Shown here in pieces: positions 12,112-23,770 of a stretch of 64,000 nucleotides of DNA. Origin of the DNA: Phialophora verrucosa. Its lineage: Eukaryota; Ascomycota; Eurotiomycetes; Chaetothyriales; Herpotrichiellaceae. The DNA is taken from the NCBI GenBank assembly GCA_002099365.1, contig MSED01000014.1:2046001-2110000 (forward strand), given 5' to 3'. Numbering within the stretch: position 1 is the stretch's first letter; every line of letters starts with the position of its first letter. A program made the position numbers and the translations under genes. Under the pieces are notes generated by a model, which saw only the letters and a list, made by a program, of their open reading frames with translations, searched no databases and was not told the DNA's origin.

Positions 12112-13906
12112 TCATTGCGTTTTGAGTTGCAGAGATGCAGTCGGCAGAGGTAGCTGTACCCTTCCCGGGGCGCCAACAGGCACAGGCGCGGCCATGCCCA
12201 TGCCCATGCCCATACCATCGAATTCGTTCGACGTCGCGACATCGGGATCGGGATAGTACCACGCCGCGATGGCGATGACGATGTACACGATCTGTAAGGG
12301 TGGGGGATTTGTCCACGAGTCAGTAGCTAGCAAGGAAAATTCATATCTTTCATACCGAGAGTAGTAGTTTGTGTGAGAGGGCGGAAGGTTTCGGGGTTTA
12401 GCGACTCACCACCAACAGAGCGCCTTCCAGGTAATTGGACTCCTTGTCGCGGAGGAAATTGCCGACGACCAGGATGGCCAGCACGAGCAGGACGACCATG
12501 AAGATCTCGAAGTTCAGGTCCATGGGCTTGTCGAGGAACCAGGCGACAATGACGACGAGCGGGCCGTTGAACAGCGCGGTCTGGATGCTCGGGCCGAGAC
12601 AGTGGTAGAGGGCGAAGTTGATCTGGCCGTCCCAGGCCTCGTCGACGGCGGTCAGGTGCTCGGCGGCCTTTTCGACCAGCGGCAGCAGGATCAGGCCGAG
12701 GAACTGGTCGGGCACGCCGGCGCGGACGATGACCTCGATGCGCTCGACCAGGAAGACGGCCAGCAGGGTGACGAGAGCGAGCGAGGCGACGATGGCGACG
12801 ACGCACTCGGTCAGCGTCAGCTTCTGCTTGGCCAGGTCGTGCGCGCGGTCGGCGTCGAGCCGCTCGTCGGCCTCGAGGATCTCGTCGAAGATGCCGTGCT
12901 GGCTGCGCGCGTTGAACAAGATGTAGATCCCGAACGCGACGACCAGGATCACGCTGGTCGCCTGGCTCATCCTCAGCACGTCGTCCTGCAGCTTGGACTG
13001 CGTGAAGTTGCCGTGCGGTCGCGTCTCGCCCTTCAGCGCCGAGTAGAAGGCGCTGGGGATCAGGAGGCCGAAGCCCGCCACGAGGAGGAGGCCCGAGCCG
13101 ACCTCCGAGACCACGGCGTGGAAGGTCTGCGTGTGGCGTCGCAGGCCGCCGACGAAGAAGCACAGCCCCAGGCACAGCAGGAGGTTGGTCAGGATCGAGC
13201 CCAGGATGGCCGCCTGGATGACGGGGATGAGGTTGCCCTCCTCGGCCGACGTGTCGTCGTCGTCGTCGCCGCCGTTGCCGTCGTTATCGTCGGGGTTGCG
13301 GTGCTTCGCGATCAGGATCATGAACAGCACAATCTCCACGATGCTGCCCAGCGCCGTCTCGATCAGAATGCCCGCCACTTTGGGCATCTTGCGCGCCAGC
13401 TCCTGGCCCGCGAAGCCGAGGAGGTTGGCGCACGGGACCATGCCGACGTACGCGGTCGCGAAGATCCATTTGTCCAGCGTCGCCGAGTGGTGGTGCGGCA
13501 GGTAGTGCAGGATGATGGCCACGGGGACGAACGGCCACAGCACGTTGACGAGCATGGAGACCTGGGATGACGAGCGCCACAGGATGTGCGCGAACGGGCG
13601 GACGTGCATGCCTGATCGCCCGGATTCGCCTTCGTGGTGGATTGTGAGGAGGCCGCCGCCGCCGCTGCCGCCGCCTGGATTGTTGTGGTGGGAGGGGTGG
13701 TCATGGCTGTTGCTGGTGCCAGTGCCGGCACTGTTGGCGTGAGGGTCTAACGGCGACGTGATGGAGGAGGGCATTTTTCCGTGGTTTGTGTTTGTCGACG
13801 CTGGTTCGTCACCGTTCATTTTATGGTTGGCAATGTGATTGTGGTTGTAGGATAGTGCCACTCCCTCCTTAGGGTCGACGTGTATCCCTCCCTCAAGACC
13901 GGACAA
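12112..13906 (-). CDS. vacuolar Ca2+/H+ antiporter (CAX/Vcx1 family)
   Basis: Exon 1 is 13906-12410 and exon 2 is 12291-12112 on the minus strand, joined by a GTGAGT...TTACAG intron of 118 bp; about 558 residues. The first 100 residues are a soluble His-, Asn- and Gly-rich region. Membrane segments start near residue 117. The CaCA-family alpha-1 motif is seen as GSIVEIVLFMILIAK near residue 187 and the alpha-2 motif as NFALYHCLGPSIQTALFNGP. An acidic loop of Asp residues lies near 210-222. Exon 2 completes the last helix (IVYIVIAIAAWYYPD) and ends in a Gly-Met repeat. In fungi these exchangers use the vacuolar proton gradient to load Ca2+ and Mn2+. Exon 1 is unusually GC-rich, which leaves long false frames on the other strand. 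Confidence 0.92.
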
Positions 13907-14539
13907 TCTACAGATCAGCGGATCTGTAGATCTGTTGCTAGGAGATTCTGTTTGGACCTAGGTAGGGATTCTCCACTCGTGAGATAGTCAACCTTGAGGT
14001 GTTAATTGTCAGAGATAGCTATGTCCACGATGCTGTTTGTACCAAGCTCGCACAGTTCGAAATGCCGCTATCCAACTATAGTAGTAGTGATGGGTTTCAG
14101 GCGCTGGCACTGAGAAAGCTCCGTCTAGACATACGTATTCCCAACATTGATGTCGAGGAGGTGAAGTTGTCGAACGATCTCTGTGTATCACCCACTTCCT
14201 TTCCCCCGCCATGCTGTACATACCGTGCGGACGCGCAACTTGGCGTGCAACTTGGCGCCAAACTGCCATGGCCATGGCCGTGATGCATTTCCAGAGAGTC
14301 CAATGTACGTGTCTTGGAACTTGGAGAATATTAGCCAAACTGCAGAAATCTACTATGCATCCGGTTGGGTCAACCTACTTCGTTACGCTGCGTCTTCCCT
14401 GATATCTAATTATTGAAGATTCGTCTGATCCCTTGCCCTCACTGGGCTTCGCAAACGACATTTGCGAGGAGATTCATTCCGACCTCGTGTACGAGATGAT
14501 TGCATTGGATCTCGGAGTGTAAGATAATTCTGACCACAG
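13907..14539. other. intergenic region, exchanger promoter side
   Basis: It contains the start-side flank of the exchanger gene and a short self-complementary sequence around 13910-13935 (GATCAGCGGATCTGTAGATC). No gene could be supported. Confidence 0.35.
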
Positions 14540-16310
14540 ATCCTGTTTCCACGAGGGCACGTCGCCCCGCAAGCGATTGCCACATATGATAGGCGATCTT
14601 CCCAGCCTGGACATACGATTGGAACAAAACTTATCAGAGCCCGTTCGATACATTGCCTTGAGCCACTGTTGGGGACGCTACACACCTTTCACGACGCCTA
14701 CCGAAACGCTCGCCCAGAGACAAACCGGTGTTTCTTGGATGACTTATCTTACCACAAATATTCAAAGACGCAATAGGATAAACGTTGCTTTGAAACTTGA
14801 GGTTTCTTACTTCTGGGTTGATTTTCTCTGCATCCTTCAAGATGACCCGTAAAAAATCGCCATCGAATCCTATGTCACTCTGAGAATGGCTGACGAAACT
14901 GGACTTCAGGAAAGATTGGGAAATAGAAGCAGCAAAGATGGCTGCGATCTACGAGCACGCGTACTTCACGCTTGCCGCTGCCCTTGCCCAAGACGATTCG
15001 GTGAGGATTTCTACGGACAACACCGGAACGAGCAGACTACCTGAGCCGCGCAGTTCAGATCATGCACGATACCAAACAGGTCACTGGGATCAGAGTGAGA
15101 CCTACACACGACTCGCGACGATGGGCCGATCCAAAGCCACTTGCCACTCGCGCCTGGACATCCCAAGAATGGCTTATACCACGAAGAGTGCTCACATTCT
15201 CTGAATGCGTGCAGTTTGATGTCGGGAAGACAACCATTCGCAGAAGTTGTCTTCCCTGATCCTTTTTCTGCAAATCTTAGCGAGCATCGACACCCGAGTC
15301 GAGGGTCATACACGTAAATCCTGGAGTCAGAAGTCGATGCCAATAAGGTCTTCGATTACTGGCTGTGACGAATGGTTGTTCCTTACGCTGACCGTCTCCT
15401 CACCAAGGACCGTGATCGATTGCCAGCGATGTCCGCCCGGGCTCAAAAGTTCAGCTGAGATCAGTACCTCGCAGATAACTGGAAAACCGACATCGTTCAG
15501 GCGCGCAGCTGGCATCAATACTCGTGTATCACTATTTCGAATGACGCGTTTCCAATCGCTGAATGCCCTGAGGGGTATGTAGTGCCGACTTGGAGTTGGG
15601 CGTCTATCAAAGCTCTAGTTGAATTCTTTCCCTATATCAACTACTGAGACCCTTCCTGGAATAACATCAGAAGCCGCCTTCGAGAGCGAGACTTCTGGGG
15701 TGTGACATCTCTTTGAAGGGTGATAACGTAACTGGTGAAGTCACTCACGGTTACATTCAATTGCTTGCCCCTACAACGTTGGCGCATCTTGTGCTCAGCA
15801 AGGGAACGGGGAACGAGAATGTGCCCACTTGGTGGTTGCGGAAATTGTCACGGTCGACTCACCAACCTCATTCGTGATGGCTACTATCTCCATTACGAAT
15901 GTGGTCTCGCTCCACATTCGAGCATCCTCCTTGATACGCCTCTTGAACAAATCCAAGCCATTCGTATGGACGGAGGCGGAATAACTTCGCTGCAAAGAGC
16001 ACGCAAAGACTTAGAGGCAGCAAAACAGGCAATATCGGGGACGGTCGCACTCATGCTCGTCTACCAGGACTGGGTAGACCAACATTTCACGGATTTGGAA
16101 CGGGTCTTCCTCATCCTCGGACACACCGAAGTGCCAGGTCAATACCGACGCATTGGTTTGTTCCATGTCCAACAGGCGTCGAACAGCCGTTGTTTAATTT
16201 GGTTTTCGAAACATGCCGGAGACGGAGCTCACCATCTATCAACGACGGTTGGCGGGATGTATCCGGACACCAAACTTGGCACCATGACGGCAGGCGTCGT
16301 GGCATGGGTG
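14540..16310 (+). pseudogene. broken HET (heterokaryon incompatibility) domain gene
   Basis: Pieces of a HET protein occur in order. The N-terminal motif is RYIALSHCWG, then VDFLCILQDDP. A normal-looking intron (14849-14909) joins this in frame to KDWEIEAAKMAAIYEHAYF. ATRAWTSQEWLIPRRVL, LTKDRDRLPAMSARAQ, then VPTWSWASI follow downstream. The order and motifs fit the family, but the frame changes near 15005, again between about 15260 and 15330, and again near 15650-15720 and 15870. In-frame TGA stops fall at 15366-15368 and 15456-15458. Both stops sit where a CGA arginine codon would fit, so C-to-T change is a likely cause (inference). HET proteins trigger cell death on non-self fusion. This copy cannot make a full protein. 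Confidence 0.85.
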
Positions 16311-17231
16311 GACCGAGAATATCAGGAAGCGGCCCACAGCCCTTGGGGATCGCCCAAAAAGACTTGATCCTGGACCTCTCAGCTCATATGCCTGTCTGAA
16401 CCCCGTTCATGACAGTTAAACACTGCCACAGCTGTTTGAGCACGCAAGACCCCGGAATTCCCCTCACCCTTCCTCTAGGGCCTAAGTTAATGTCCTGGGA
16501 GGCTTCCTAAGCGCCAACGACACCTCCACGTCTAAAGTTGCATCCGTCAGGACACGGCGACCGTTTAGGACACATCTTATTAGATGTTAACTACTGCTAC
16601 TTGTGTATTCGAGTGTTCAAGAGAACTGGATGTTCAACCTTGTAATATCAGCATGGCCGCCCTAATAATGTTGTACTATGTATTTTTACGCAACAGACCG
16701 TAGCATTCTATCCTTTGATAGGCAGTGATTCCTAGGAAATGTCGATGATAGAGCTTGTAGAATTGTTTGCGATTAAATATGTAGACATCGCAAGCCACAC
16801 CATCTGCCAATATCACTCAGGCCAAACACGAGGCGTCCTGGGGTTTCGCCGACGGATACGGCTGAGTGGTAATACCGCCCCTCTGCTGAAATCCACACAC
16901 CCCTGGCAAAGACGGAAGCGGGACTGTACGCTGGACATGAGCCGCCGCGGACTAATTCGTCCTCTCCAGGAATTCTCAAGACATCTCTCGATGTCTCGCC
17001 GCTATCTCGGTTTGTTATGAAGACGGCTTTAAAGGTCTCTCTAATCCTGCGATGGGTAATCGAGCCTAGCAATCTTGGAACCAAGCATTCGGTAATTGCA
17101 TGGCCGCTCCCTCTCAAGTGATTCTTCCGACAATATAAATTCACGCTGCTTTCAGCCCAATTGGCTCTCAAGAACTCCTATCCTAATCATCCCGCAAATC
17201 CGACGAGGTTTATCCCTCCTGTCGGCTCAAA
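16311..17231. other. intergenic region upstream of the S9 peptidase
   Basis: Relatively AT-rich after 16550. No gene is recognised. The last 200 bases likely hold the peptidase promoter; a 5' leader ends at ATG 17232. Confidence 0.4.
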
Positions 17232-19298
17232 ATGACAGATACCTACTCGGTCCCAAAGAAGACGAATTCGGAAAATCCCCTGGCGGATGCCCGGATGCAG
17301 ACTTTGCCTGCCACAGCCAAGGACATTACGGCGAGTGCTGGCTACAAGGACATCTGGCGACTACATGAAGAGTTCTTGCAACCTTCCAAGAACATCCCTG
17401 TCAACTTTGAGAATGTCTCCTTCTCCCCCGATGGGAAACGTGTCGCTGGTGTCACGACGGTGTTCAAGGAGCTCAAAGGGAGCGCATCTACCCGATTGGC
17501 AATCATCGACGTCCGGAACGGTGAGGTGTCGACGTTCGGCGAGCGTCACGGCTCCGACTCGCGACCCTCTTGGTCGCCGGACGGCAAAACCGTCGCCTTC
17601 TTGTCTCAGGTCGATGGTCTGAGCCAGCTTCACCTCCTCGACGTCGCCTCGGGTAAGATCGTGGAGGCTGAACGAATTCCTGGCAACATTGAGCAATTGT
17701 TTTGGTCCCGGGATGGGGCCGAGATCCTCTTGACGGTAGCTGGGCTTGGAGCCGATCTGGCAGGCATTCATGGGGGGCGGGCAATATCCGTCAAACAGGA
17801 AGACGCCTCGGAAAACAAGTGGATGCCATCGATCGACACCACTCCGGCAGCTGACGCCTACCGCACCGCCTGGCTCCATGACGTTTCGCGTGGTGTCTCG
17901 CTGCAAGCCACACCGGCTACAGTGAACATTTGGCAGGCGGTATGGGTCTCCAGTACCTCCATCATTGGGATCTGTTCGGATCTGCCTGGAGAGGAGGATT
18001 GGTATCACTGTACGCTGCGAGAGATCTCCTTGGAGACGGGCGCGGTGAAAGAGATATTCCACTCCGAATTTCCTCTAGAATGGCTCTCCGCCTCTGCCAG
18101 TGGAAAGCACGTTGCCTTCGCTGTCGGGGTTGCTAGTGATCGGGCAATTATGACGGGAGAGCTTCACATCTTGGAAGTCGCAACTGGGCACACTACAAAA
18201 GTCGATACGCAGGGCATCAATGTGGGCTCGACAGCTTGGGCCGGTGACAAGGAAGTCGTTGCCTCCGGACTTCGAGACGGTCGGGATTTCATTCTGCAGT
18301 ATACCGTAGGCACAGACCGCGTTCAGGAGTTGTGGAGCAGTGACGAGTTCAGTGTCAGCTCGGCCAGGGTTGCTGAAGTGTCTGCGTTTACGGAGGAGGA
18401 ACAGGTCCAGGTGGCTTTTGTCCAGTCGGGTTGGTTCAGCCCCCCTTCTCTGACGATTGCCTCTGCGGAGAGAGTTCAAACGGTTACAACGTTTTCGTCG
18501 CCCGAACTGCACCGAGAAGTCCGCCAGCTAGGTCAAGCGAAGACCGTCAAATGGAAGGCCCCCGACGGCTTGGATATCTACGGCTACCTGATCTACCCGC
18601 AGAGCGAAGGTCCCTTTCCCACGATCATGCATATCCATGGCGGGCCCGTCTGGGGGTGGAGGCCAAGATACCTCGGGATAGACATTCAGCTGCAAGCCTT
18701 GCTGGGTGCAGGCTTTGCAGTCTTTGAGCCCAACCCGAGGGGTTCGTGGGGTCGTGGGCAAGCATTCGCCCGAGAGGTCTATGGAGATATGGGTGGCGCC
18801 GACACCCAAGACTACCTTAGCGGTCTCGATGCCCTGGTGAAGGAAGGCCTTGCGGACGCGAACCGGCTTGGAGTGTGGGGGAATAGCTATGGGGGTTTCA
18901 TGAGTGCCTGGCTAATTACGCAAACCGGTCGCTTCAAGGCCGCAATGCCCACGAGTCCAGTGACCGACTGGGTCAGTGAGCACTTCACCAGCAACCTGGG
19001 ACGGTTCTGTCGAGATTTCCTCGACGATGAACCCCACAACCCAGCCGGCAAGTACTTTTCTCGCTCTCCCCTTCACCATGTCCGCAAAGCCAAGACACCC
19101 ACCCTTTTGGTGTGCGGTTCGTTGGACAAAAACACCCCTCCTGGCCAGGCCATTGAGTTTCATCGTGCTCTGGTTGCGCAAGGCGTCCCTTCGGTACTTC
19201 TGACGTACCCAGAAGAGGGCCACGGTGTGTCACAACTGCCCGCAGCTATTGACCTTATTAGCCGGCAAATCGAATGGTTTCGAAAGTACCTGGGGTAG
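17232..19298 (+). CDS. S9 family serine peptidase, acylaminoacyl-peptidase-like
   Basis: A single exon of 688 residues with no signal peptide, so probably cytosolic. The N-terminal part is a beta-propeller-like region with repeated SFSPDGK and SWSPDGK motifs. The C-terminal part is an alpha/beta hydrolase domain: HGGPVWGW forms the oxyanion region, and the catalytic serine lies in WGNSYGGF (Ser near 552), the aspartate in GSLDKNTPP (Asp near 632) and the histidine in EEGHGV (His near 664). The order Ser-Asp-His and the propeller-first layout define prolyl-oligopeptidase family S9, and the sequence is closest in type to S9C acylaminoacyl-peptidases. Members remove N-acylated residues or short peptides. 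It sits alone between relic genes and looks intact. Confidence 0.9.
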   Translation: MTDTYSVPKKTNSENPLADARMQTLPATAKDITASAGYKDIWRLHEEFLQPSKNIPVNFENVSFSPDGKRVAGVTTVFKELKGSASTRLAIIDVRNGEVSTFGERHGSDSRPSWSPDGKTVAFLSQVDGLSQLHLLDVASGKIVEAERIPGNIEQLFWSRDGAEILLTVAGLGADLAGIHGGRAISVKQEDASENKWMPSIDTTPAADAYRTAWLHDVSRGVSLQATPATVNIWQAVWVSSTSIIGICSDLPGEEDWYHCTLREISLETGAVKEIFHSEFPLEWLSASASGKHVAFAVGVASDRAIMTGELHILEVATGHTTKVDTQGINVGSTAWAGDKEVVASGLRDGRDFILQYTVGTDRVQELWSSDEFSVSSARVAEVSAFTEEEQVQVAFVQSGWFSPPSLTIASAERVQTVTTFSSPELHREVRQLGQAKTVKWKAPDGLDIYGYLIYPQSEGPFPTIMHIHGGPVWGWRPRYLGIDIQLQALLGAGFAVFEPNPRGSWGRGQAFAREVYGDMGGADTQDYLSGLDALVKEGLADANRLGVWGNSYGGFMSAWLITQTGRFKAAMPTSPVTDWVSEHFTSNLGRFCRDFLDDEPHNPAGKYFSRSPLHHVRKAKTPTLLVCGSLDKNTPPGQAIEFHRALVAQGVPSVLLTYPEEGHGVSQLPAAIDLISRQIEWFRKYLG

Positions 19299-20379
19299 GA
19301 TGTGAAAGGGTACAACATCTGCGCTTTGTGGCCACGGAATCGGCCAAGTATTGACTGAGCCACTGTGCAATCATGTGAAAACAATGTCGAGGCTAGGCAG
19401 ATCACCAATACAGCATTGTGCGAAAATGATGATTTTCAGGTGCGAGAAAAGATTGTCTCCTGTGCATAGATGCCGTTATTCAGCACTGCTGTACAGGAAT
19501 ATTTCTGCCCGCGTGATACCCGCACAAGACGAATTGAACACCAACCACAGAAAGATATCTACTGTTGGCAGTGACGAGTAAGGACCTTGTGAAAGACTAG
19601 GTCAATACTCAATATTCCTGATGGCGGTGGCCATATCCTATCCGAGCCTATCGTCTTTAAGAAATGAGCATGGCGCTTGAATGCTAGAGACCATTTATTC
19701 CAAGGCATATCTATCCTTTTTCCAGCTTTTGGTCTTGCCGGTGGAATAGGTGTCTTTCCCAGCCTCGGAGGTGTTGAAAGAAAGCTCGTTGGGTCCAACT
19801 CTGACCACGCCGCCGTAATGACGGTGCCAGTCGAGCGCGATGGAATGAAGCCTCCCATTGCTAAAAGCCCGCAGTCATGGGAGCCCAGTGGGTGGTGGAG
19901 CCGGAAGCGGGAAGTCGAGCCTCCGTGCGACATGCTCTTATCGACGACAGATACGAGAGTTCCCGAGGGGTTGCGCGAGACATGTCTGGTTACCGCTTGC
20001 AGTATGTAGCATAGCCCGCCAGGTCATCTCTCATCCTCGTAGAGGCCTGCGGAGAGTTACGAGGAGAGTGGCCAGACTCATCAGGGCGGCGAGACTTGGA
20101 GGCTCGGGGTAACCTGCCCGATGCACTACCACCGTGATTGCCCACCACCTATCTGCCGAGGTGATAACTGACCATGGGACGAGAAGACCAGCTCTCAACC
20201 TCTGTTAATCGCACTAGTCGAGGCTGACTATGAATGGGCCTGCTGTTTGGGTCCCCCATCATTCACGCGTCTCCACCCATTGCATGTGAGGACGCGACTG
20301 TCCCAGCAAGCCTTCGGGTCGGAACACTGATATTGCCTGAGGCACAGTGCTTCCCCGCTGCACAGCTCCCACGGATGCG
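19299..20379. other. gene-poor region before the Zn2Cys6 fragment
   Basis: Several short frames are open on both strands, but none shows a known motif. It separates the intact peptidase gene from the broken regulator fragment. I see no repeat or RNA gene. Confidence 0.35.
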
Positions 20380-21179
20380 ATGGAGCGATCATCCGATCAA
20401 ATGGACCTTTCTGCCTCCAAGCGAGCACGGCAGGCATGTGAGAATTGCCGGTTGTCAGAGTATGAAAGGTTCCTTGATTGCTGTCTAAAGGTACTACCTA
20501 AGGCTCAACTATATACAACCAGTTGACCCCTTTCGTACTTGGGGCTGGGAATGCCTAACCTCTTCATTGACACCGGTGCGTGATGTGGTCGCATCAGCCA
20601 CGAGGGCGCGTCCCTCATTCTTGTTAGGCGAAAGAAGTCGCGCTGTCCGGGCGAACGGCCGATATGTTCACTCTGTGCGCGCCTAAATCAGCACTGTCTC
20701 TTCCTGGACAGGCGACCTCGGCCTAGGTCTCGAGGGCAAGATACAGCAGTCTCACAAGCACGGAAGCTAGAAGAGGTCTCCCAAAATTCCAGCGTGGAAA
20801 TAGATGGGTTGGAGCTGACTTCTATGTAAGCATGCAAGGCAGCTTCAGGCAGTGCAGAATCAGCTGGACCACCTTAGGGTAACATTGGAGTGAGGCCTTT
20901 CGCCCCTTCTCCCTGATCGGAGTGTGCTGCTTTCTAACTGCCCGCAGTGTTCAGAGGAGACCATCAAAACGGCACCGACCGGCAGTCGATAGGGGCAGCA
21001 CAGACACCGGCTTCAGTGGCCGCGACCAGTTTCCAGATCCCTCAGAATCGCAAGACGCCGTTAGCGATGGTGCAACAACGCTCCCAAACTCCCAATTTTC
21101 TCCCCCTTCTCCCAACCAAGTCTGGTCCGCCATTGTCTTCCCTCGAGCTAAGCTTAACAGTCTGGCTGACTTGCAATAG
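20380..21179 (+). pseudogene. 5' fragment of a Zn2Cys6 transcription factor gene
   Basis: From ATG 20380 a frame reads SKRARQACENCR. A GT-AG interval (20451-20627) links it in frame to RKKSRCPGERPICSLCARLN and QHC, which rebuilds a full six-cysteine fungal zinc cluster. The frame stops at about 20826 (TAA). A coiled-coil-like LQAVQNQLDHLRVTLE follows in a different frame. A Ser/Pro-rich linker (PSKRHRPAVDRG, QFSPPSPNQVW) continues to a stop at 21177. The fungal-specific middle and C-terminal regulatory domains are absent. The sequence runs straight into transporter-derived DNA, so this is a truncated remnant. Confidence 0.7.
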
Positions 21180-21193
21180 CATCGCATCAGGGC

Positions 21194-21808
21194 TTGTTAT
21201 CCCAGACCACATCGATGACGGTGGTGGGCCGCCGGCCCACGTTCCTCTGGGGCAGTTGCGCGCTAGGCATCACGTTCCTTATAGTCGGCTTCCTCGGCCT
21301 CGCGCCCAATTACAAGTCCAATCAGGCCTTTGCCTGGTCTCAGGCCGTCTTCCTGATTATCGGGTGCGGCGTGTACATGCTCACCACCGGCCCCGCGTCC
21401 TGGGTGATCATGTCAGAGACTGCATCCACCCGTCTCCGATCCAAGACCGTCTCTATAGCTGTTGCGATCCAGGATATCTTCTACCTGCCCACGGCGCTCG
21501 GCGTGGCCTACGAGGTCAACCCGGACCAGGCGAATTGGCGGGGCAAGATGGGCTTTCTGTATGGCGGCTTTGCCCTCGTCGGTGCCCTCTGGGCTTACTA
21601 CCGGCTTCTTGAATTGAGTGGCAGGACCTATGAGGAGATGGACCTGCTCCTCGAGCAGCGACTCCCGGTAAAGGATTTCAAGAACTATCAGCTGGAAATG
21701 TTCACCGCCGTGCCCGGTATCGAGCCGCGGGCCAGTGGCCCAGCCAACCCCCCGGAACAACCGGGCCCTATCACCTCTAGCGACGAGAAGGTGAGGAAAA
21801 TGCAGTAG
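21194..21808 (+). pseudogene. 3' fragment of an MFS sugar transporter gene
   Basis: The frame encodes only the C-terminal half of a sugar porter: VGRRPTFLWGSCALG (the GRR loop motif), then about four or five membrane segments (FAWSQAVFLIIGCGVYML, YGGFALVGALWAYYRL), then the family's LSGRTYEEMDLLLEQ end motif and a cytosolic tail to the stop at 21806. Normal members have about 500 residues and twelve helices; the first six to seven helices and the upstream promoter are missing. The fragment joins directly to the Zn2Cys6 fragment, pointing to a deletion or rearrangement that fused two gene remnants. Confidence 0.8.
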
Positions 21809-23770
21809 TGGGCTGTGTGGCCGTCGTGGTGTCACGAACCGACCTTTGATGCGGCCAGGACAGAGGATAAGCATGGAAGGTCAGGCGGAGACAAGAGGGA
21901 GTCTCGTTGGCAAGGCTGGCCACTCTCACGTGGTGGTGCATCGACCAGGCGCCATAATGCCAGCGCCGCGCGGTGGGATCTTGTCAAATGCTCAGGAGTG
22001 AGACGAACAAAGTCATGGTCGTTTGGTAATAAATTCCAAGGCACCTCCCAGTTTTGCAACCTTGTTCCGCATCACGTAGGCTGAGACTGATTCGTGTTTG
22101 CCGCCGCGCTTGCCCGCTCTGATACGGTTGCCTGCCTCCTAAGAGGTCCCAGTTGGCGATTTCCTCTGCGTGTAGCTTCCCATCCGTGTGCAGCCTCAGG
22201 ATGCCATGGAGGGCGCTGGTATATATGTTACTCGTGGTGATGAGAAGGCTCCGTGGCTCTCGAAGGATTCGCTTGGTCGGCAGAGCTCCGCGTTCCCCGT
22301 GTTACTGTAGATATCGAGGACCGTATGGCTATTCACGCTCACTCACTGTGGCGGTCATGGATGTATGCAGGTCCGTCATCGTAAGGGATTATTCCTTCTC
22401 CTGACTTGTACTCGTGGACCAAGACATTATGTAGGGAGTTCTTGAAATAGCTCTCTGCTTTGAGACCTGCATTGGTTGATTCAAGGTAGGCTGGGAGAGG
22501 TGCCGCGGGAGTATGACGCGCAGTGCCTGTTCAGGTTGAAGGTAGGGAGAGTAGGCATCAGTGTGCGAGGACGGCCCATCTCGAATCTGACAGGTTGCGG
22601 ACCGCATGAGAGTAATGAAGCTGGGGACTTGGTAATATGTCGCTGGTAGCTTTAATCGGAGTGACGTTTATTAGCGAGAAGCGAGGAAGAGGAGCTTGCG
22701 ACTTTATGAGATGACAGGGAATTCACTCTTATGAACGCGGCAGGAAACAGTTGATCGAGAGCTGTCTTGAACAAAACAAGGTCACGACTGTGCACGCAGG
22801 GTAAACGAATCCCTCCAAGCATTCTTCTCGTGCCGTGTCGCCGAGGTGAAGAGCGATCTACCCCAGATTACCTCGTACACCTGATTACCACCGTTCGAGG
22901 GGGCCGGCGGCAGTGTGGATAATTAGCTTCGACACGCTTCGTTCTCAACCATCCCAGAAAAGCGTGAGCTATCTAATATTCACAGTTTCGTTATCCTAGA
23001 CGGCTCAGCAAGTTCACGTCCAGGCAATGACGAATGGGACGCGGACAACAGCCTGCTGTATAAGCTTCTCTCGATACGATCGAACAGCTGGGTGCTAGCC
23101 GCCGACGACTTCCTCGTTAACCCTCCTTCGTCCGTCTGTCTTTCATCTCAGCCGAGTCCCGATCTGTCCATTTGCGCCTCGCGATAAGCTAGGGAGAGCG
23201 GCAGTCAGGCTGACAGGCTGTCTGCCTTTGTGGTTCCGACTTAAACTCATCGCATATGCACCTAAGCGTTCCAGGAAGTTCCATATTGTCCAAGAGCGCG
23301 CTTAGCTGCTCGATAGGATTGCCCACCAGACGCCAGCCTCGCGCCTTTCCATTGCTGGCTGGGCAGGTTTCAGCGTATCCTCGGTTTCGCGAAGCTCCTA
23401 CATACTTACACATAGCTCAGAAGAAGCTGGCAGATGTACGAAGATATCGTCGCACAGACAATCGTGTGCCCAGACCGCGAGATCATTTGCTCTCTTGTCG
23501 AGCTTTGCAGAATGGTTTCGAGCAATCAATGCTCGCCCCCATCTCACTAGAGGCATGTTCCAGGGTCGAAACAACCACCAGGTCGCATGCTCATGCATGC
23601 CCTTGTCGACGCCACTCTACCTGCATGGTCGCAGCTCGAGCAGTAAGTACCCAGCCAGGCCATTTTCTGAGTCGAAATTGCCGCCCAAATCAGTATAACA
23701 CGGAGGCCAAGTGCTCCTCTCCCTGTCTTCCAATGCTCTCCCCCGTGCTTTCCCCTGTGCATCGTTTGCT
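21809..23770. other. intergenic region before the T5orf172 gene
   Basis: No gene is clearly supported through 23200. At 23495-23642 a frame (SSFAEWFRAINARP, RGMFQGRNNHQVACSCMP) ends at a perfect GTAAGT donor. A CAG acceptor at 23834 would join it in frame to the next gene (KLVEKLRKQFF). It may therefore be an upstream coding exon of that gene. The rest appears non-coding. Confidence 0.4.

Noticed and set aside
12602..13570. 322-codon open frame on the plus strand
   Set aside because: It lies wholly opposite the Ca2+/H+ exchanger exon, is rich in Glu, Gln, Arg and Val from GC-rich codon complementarity, and has no family motif.
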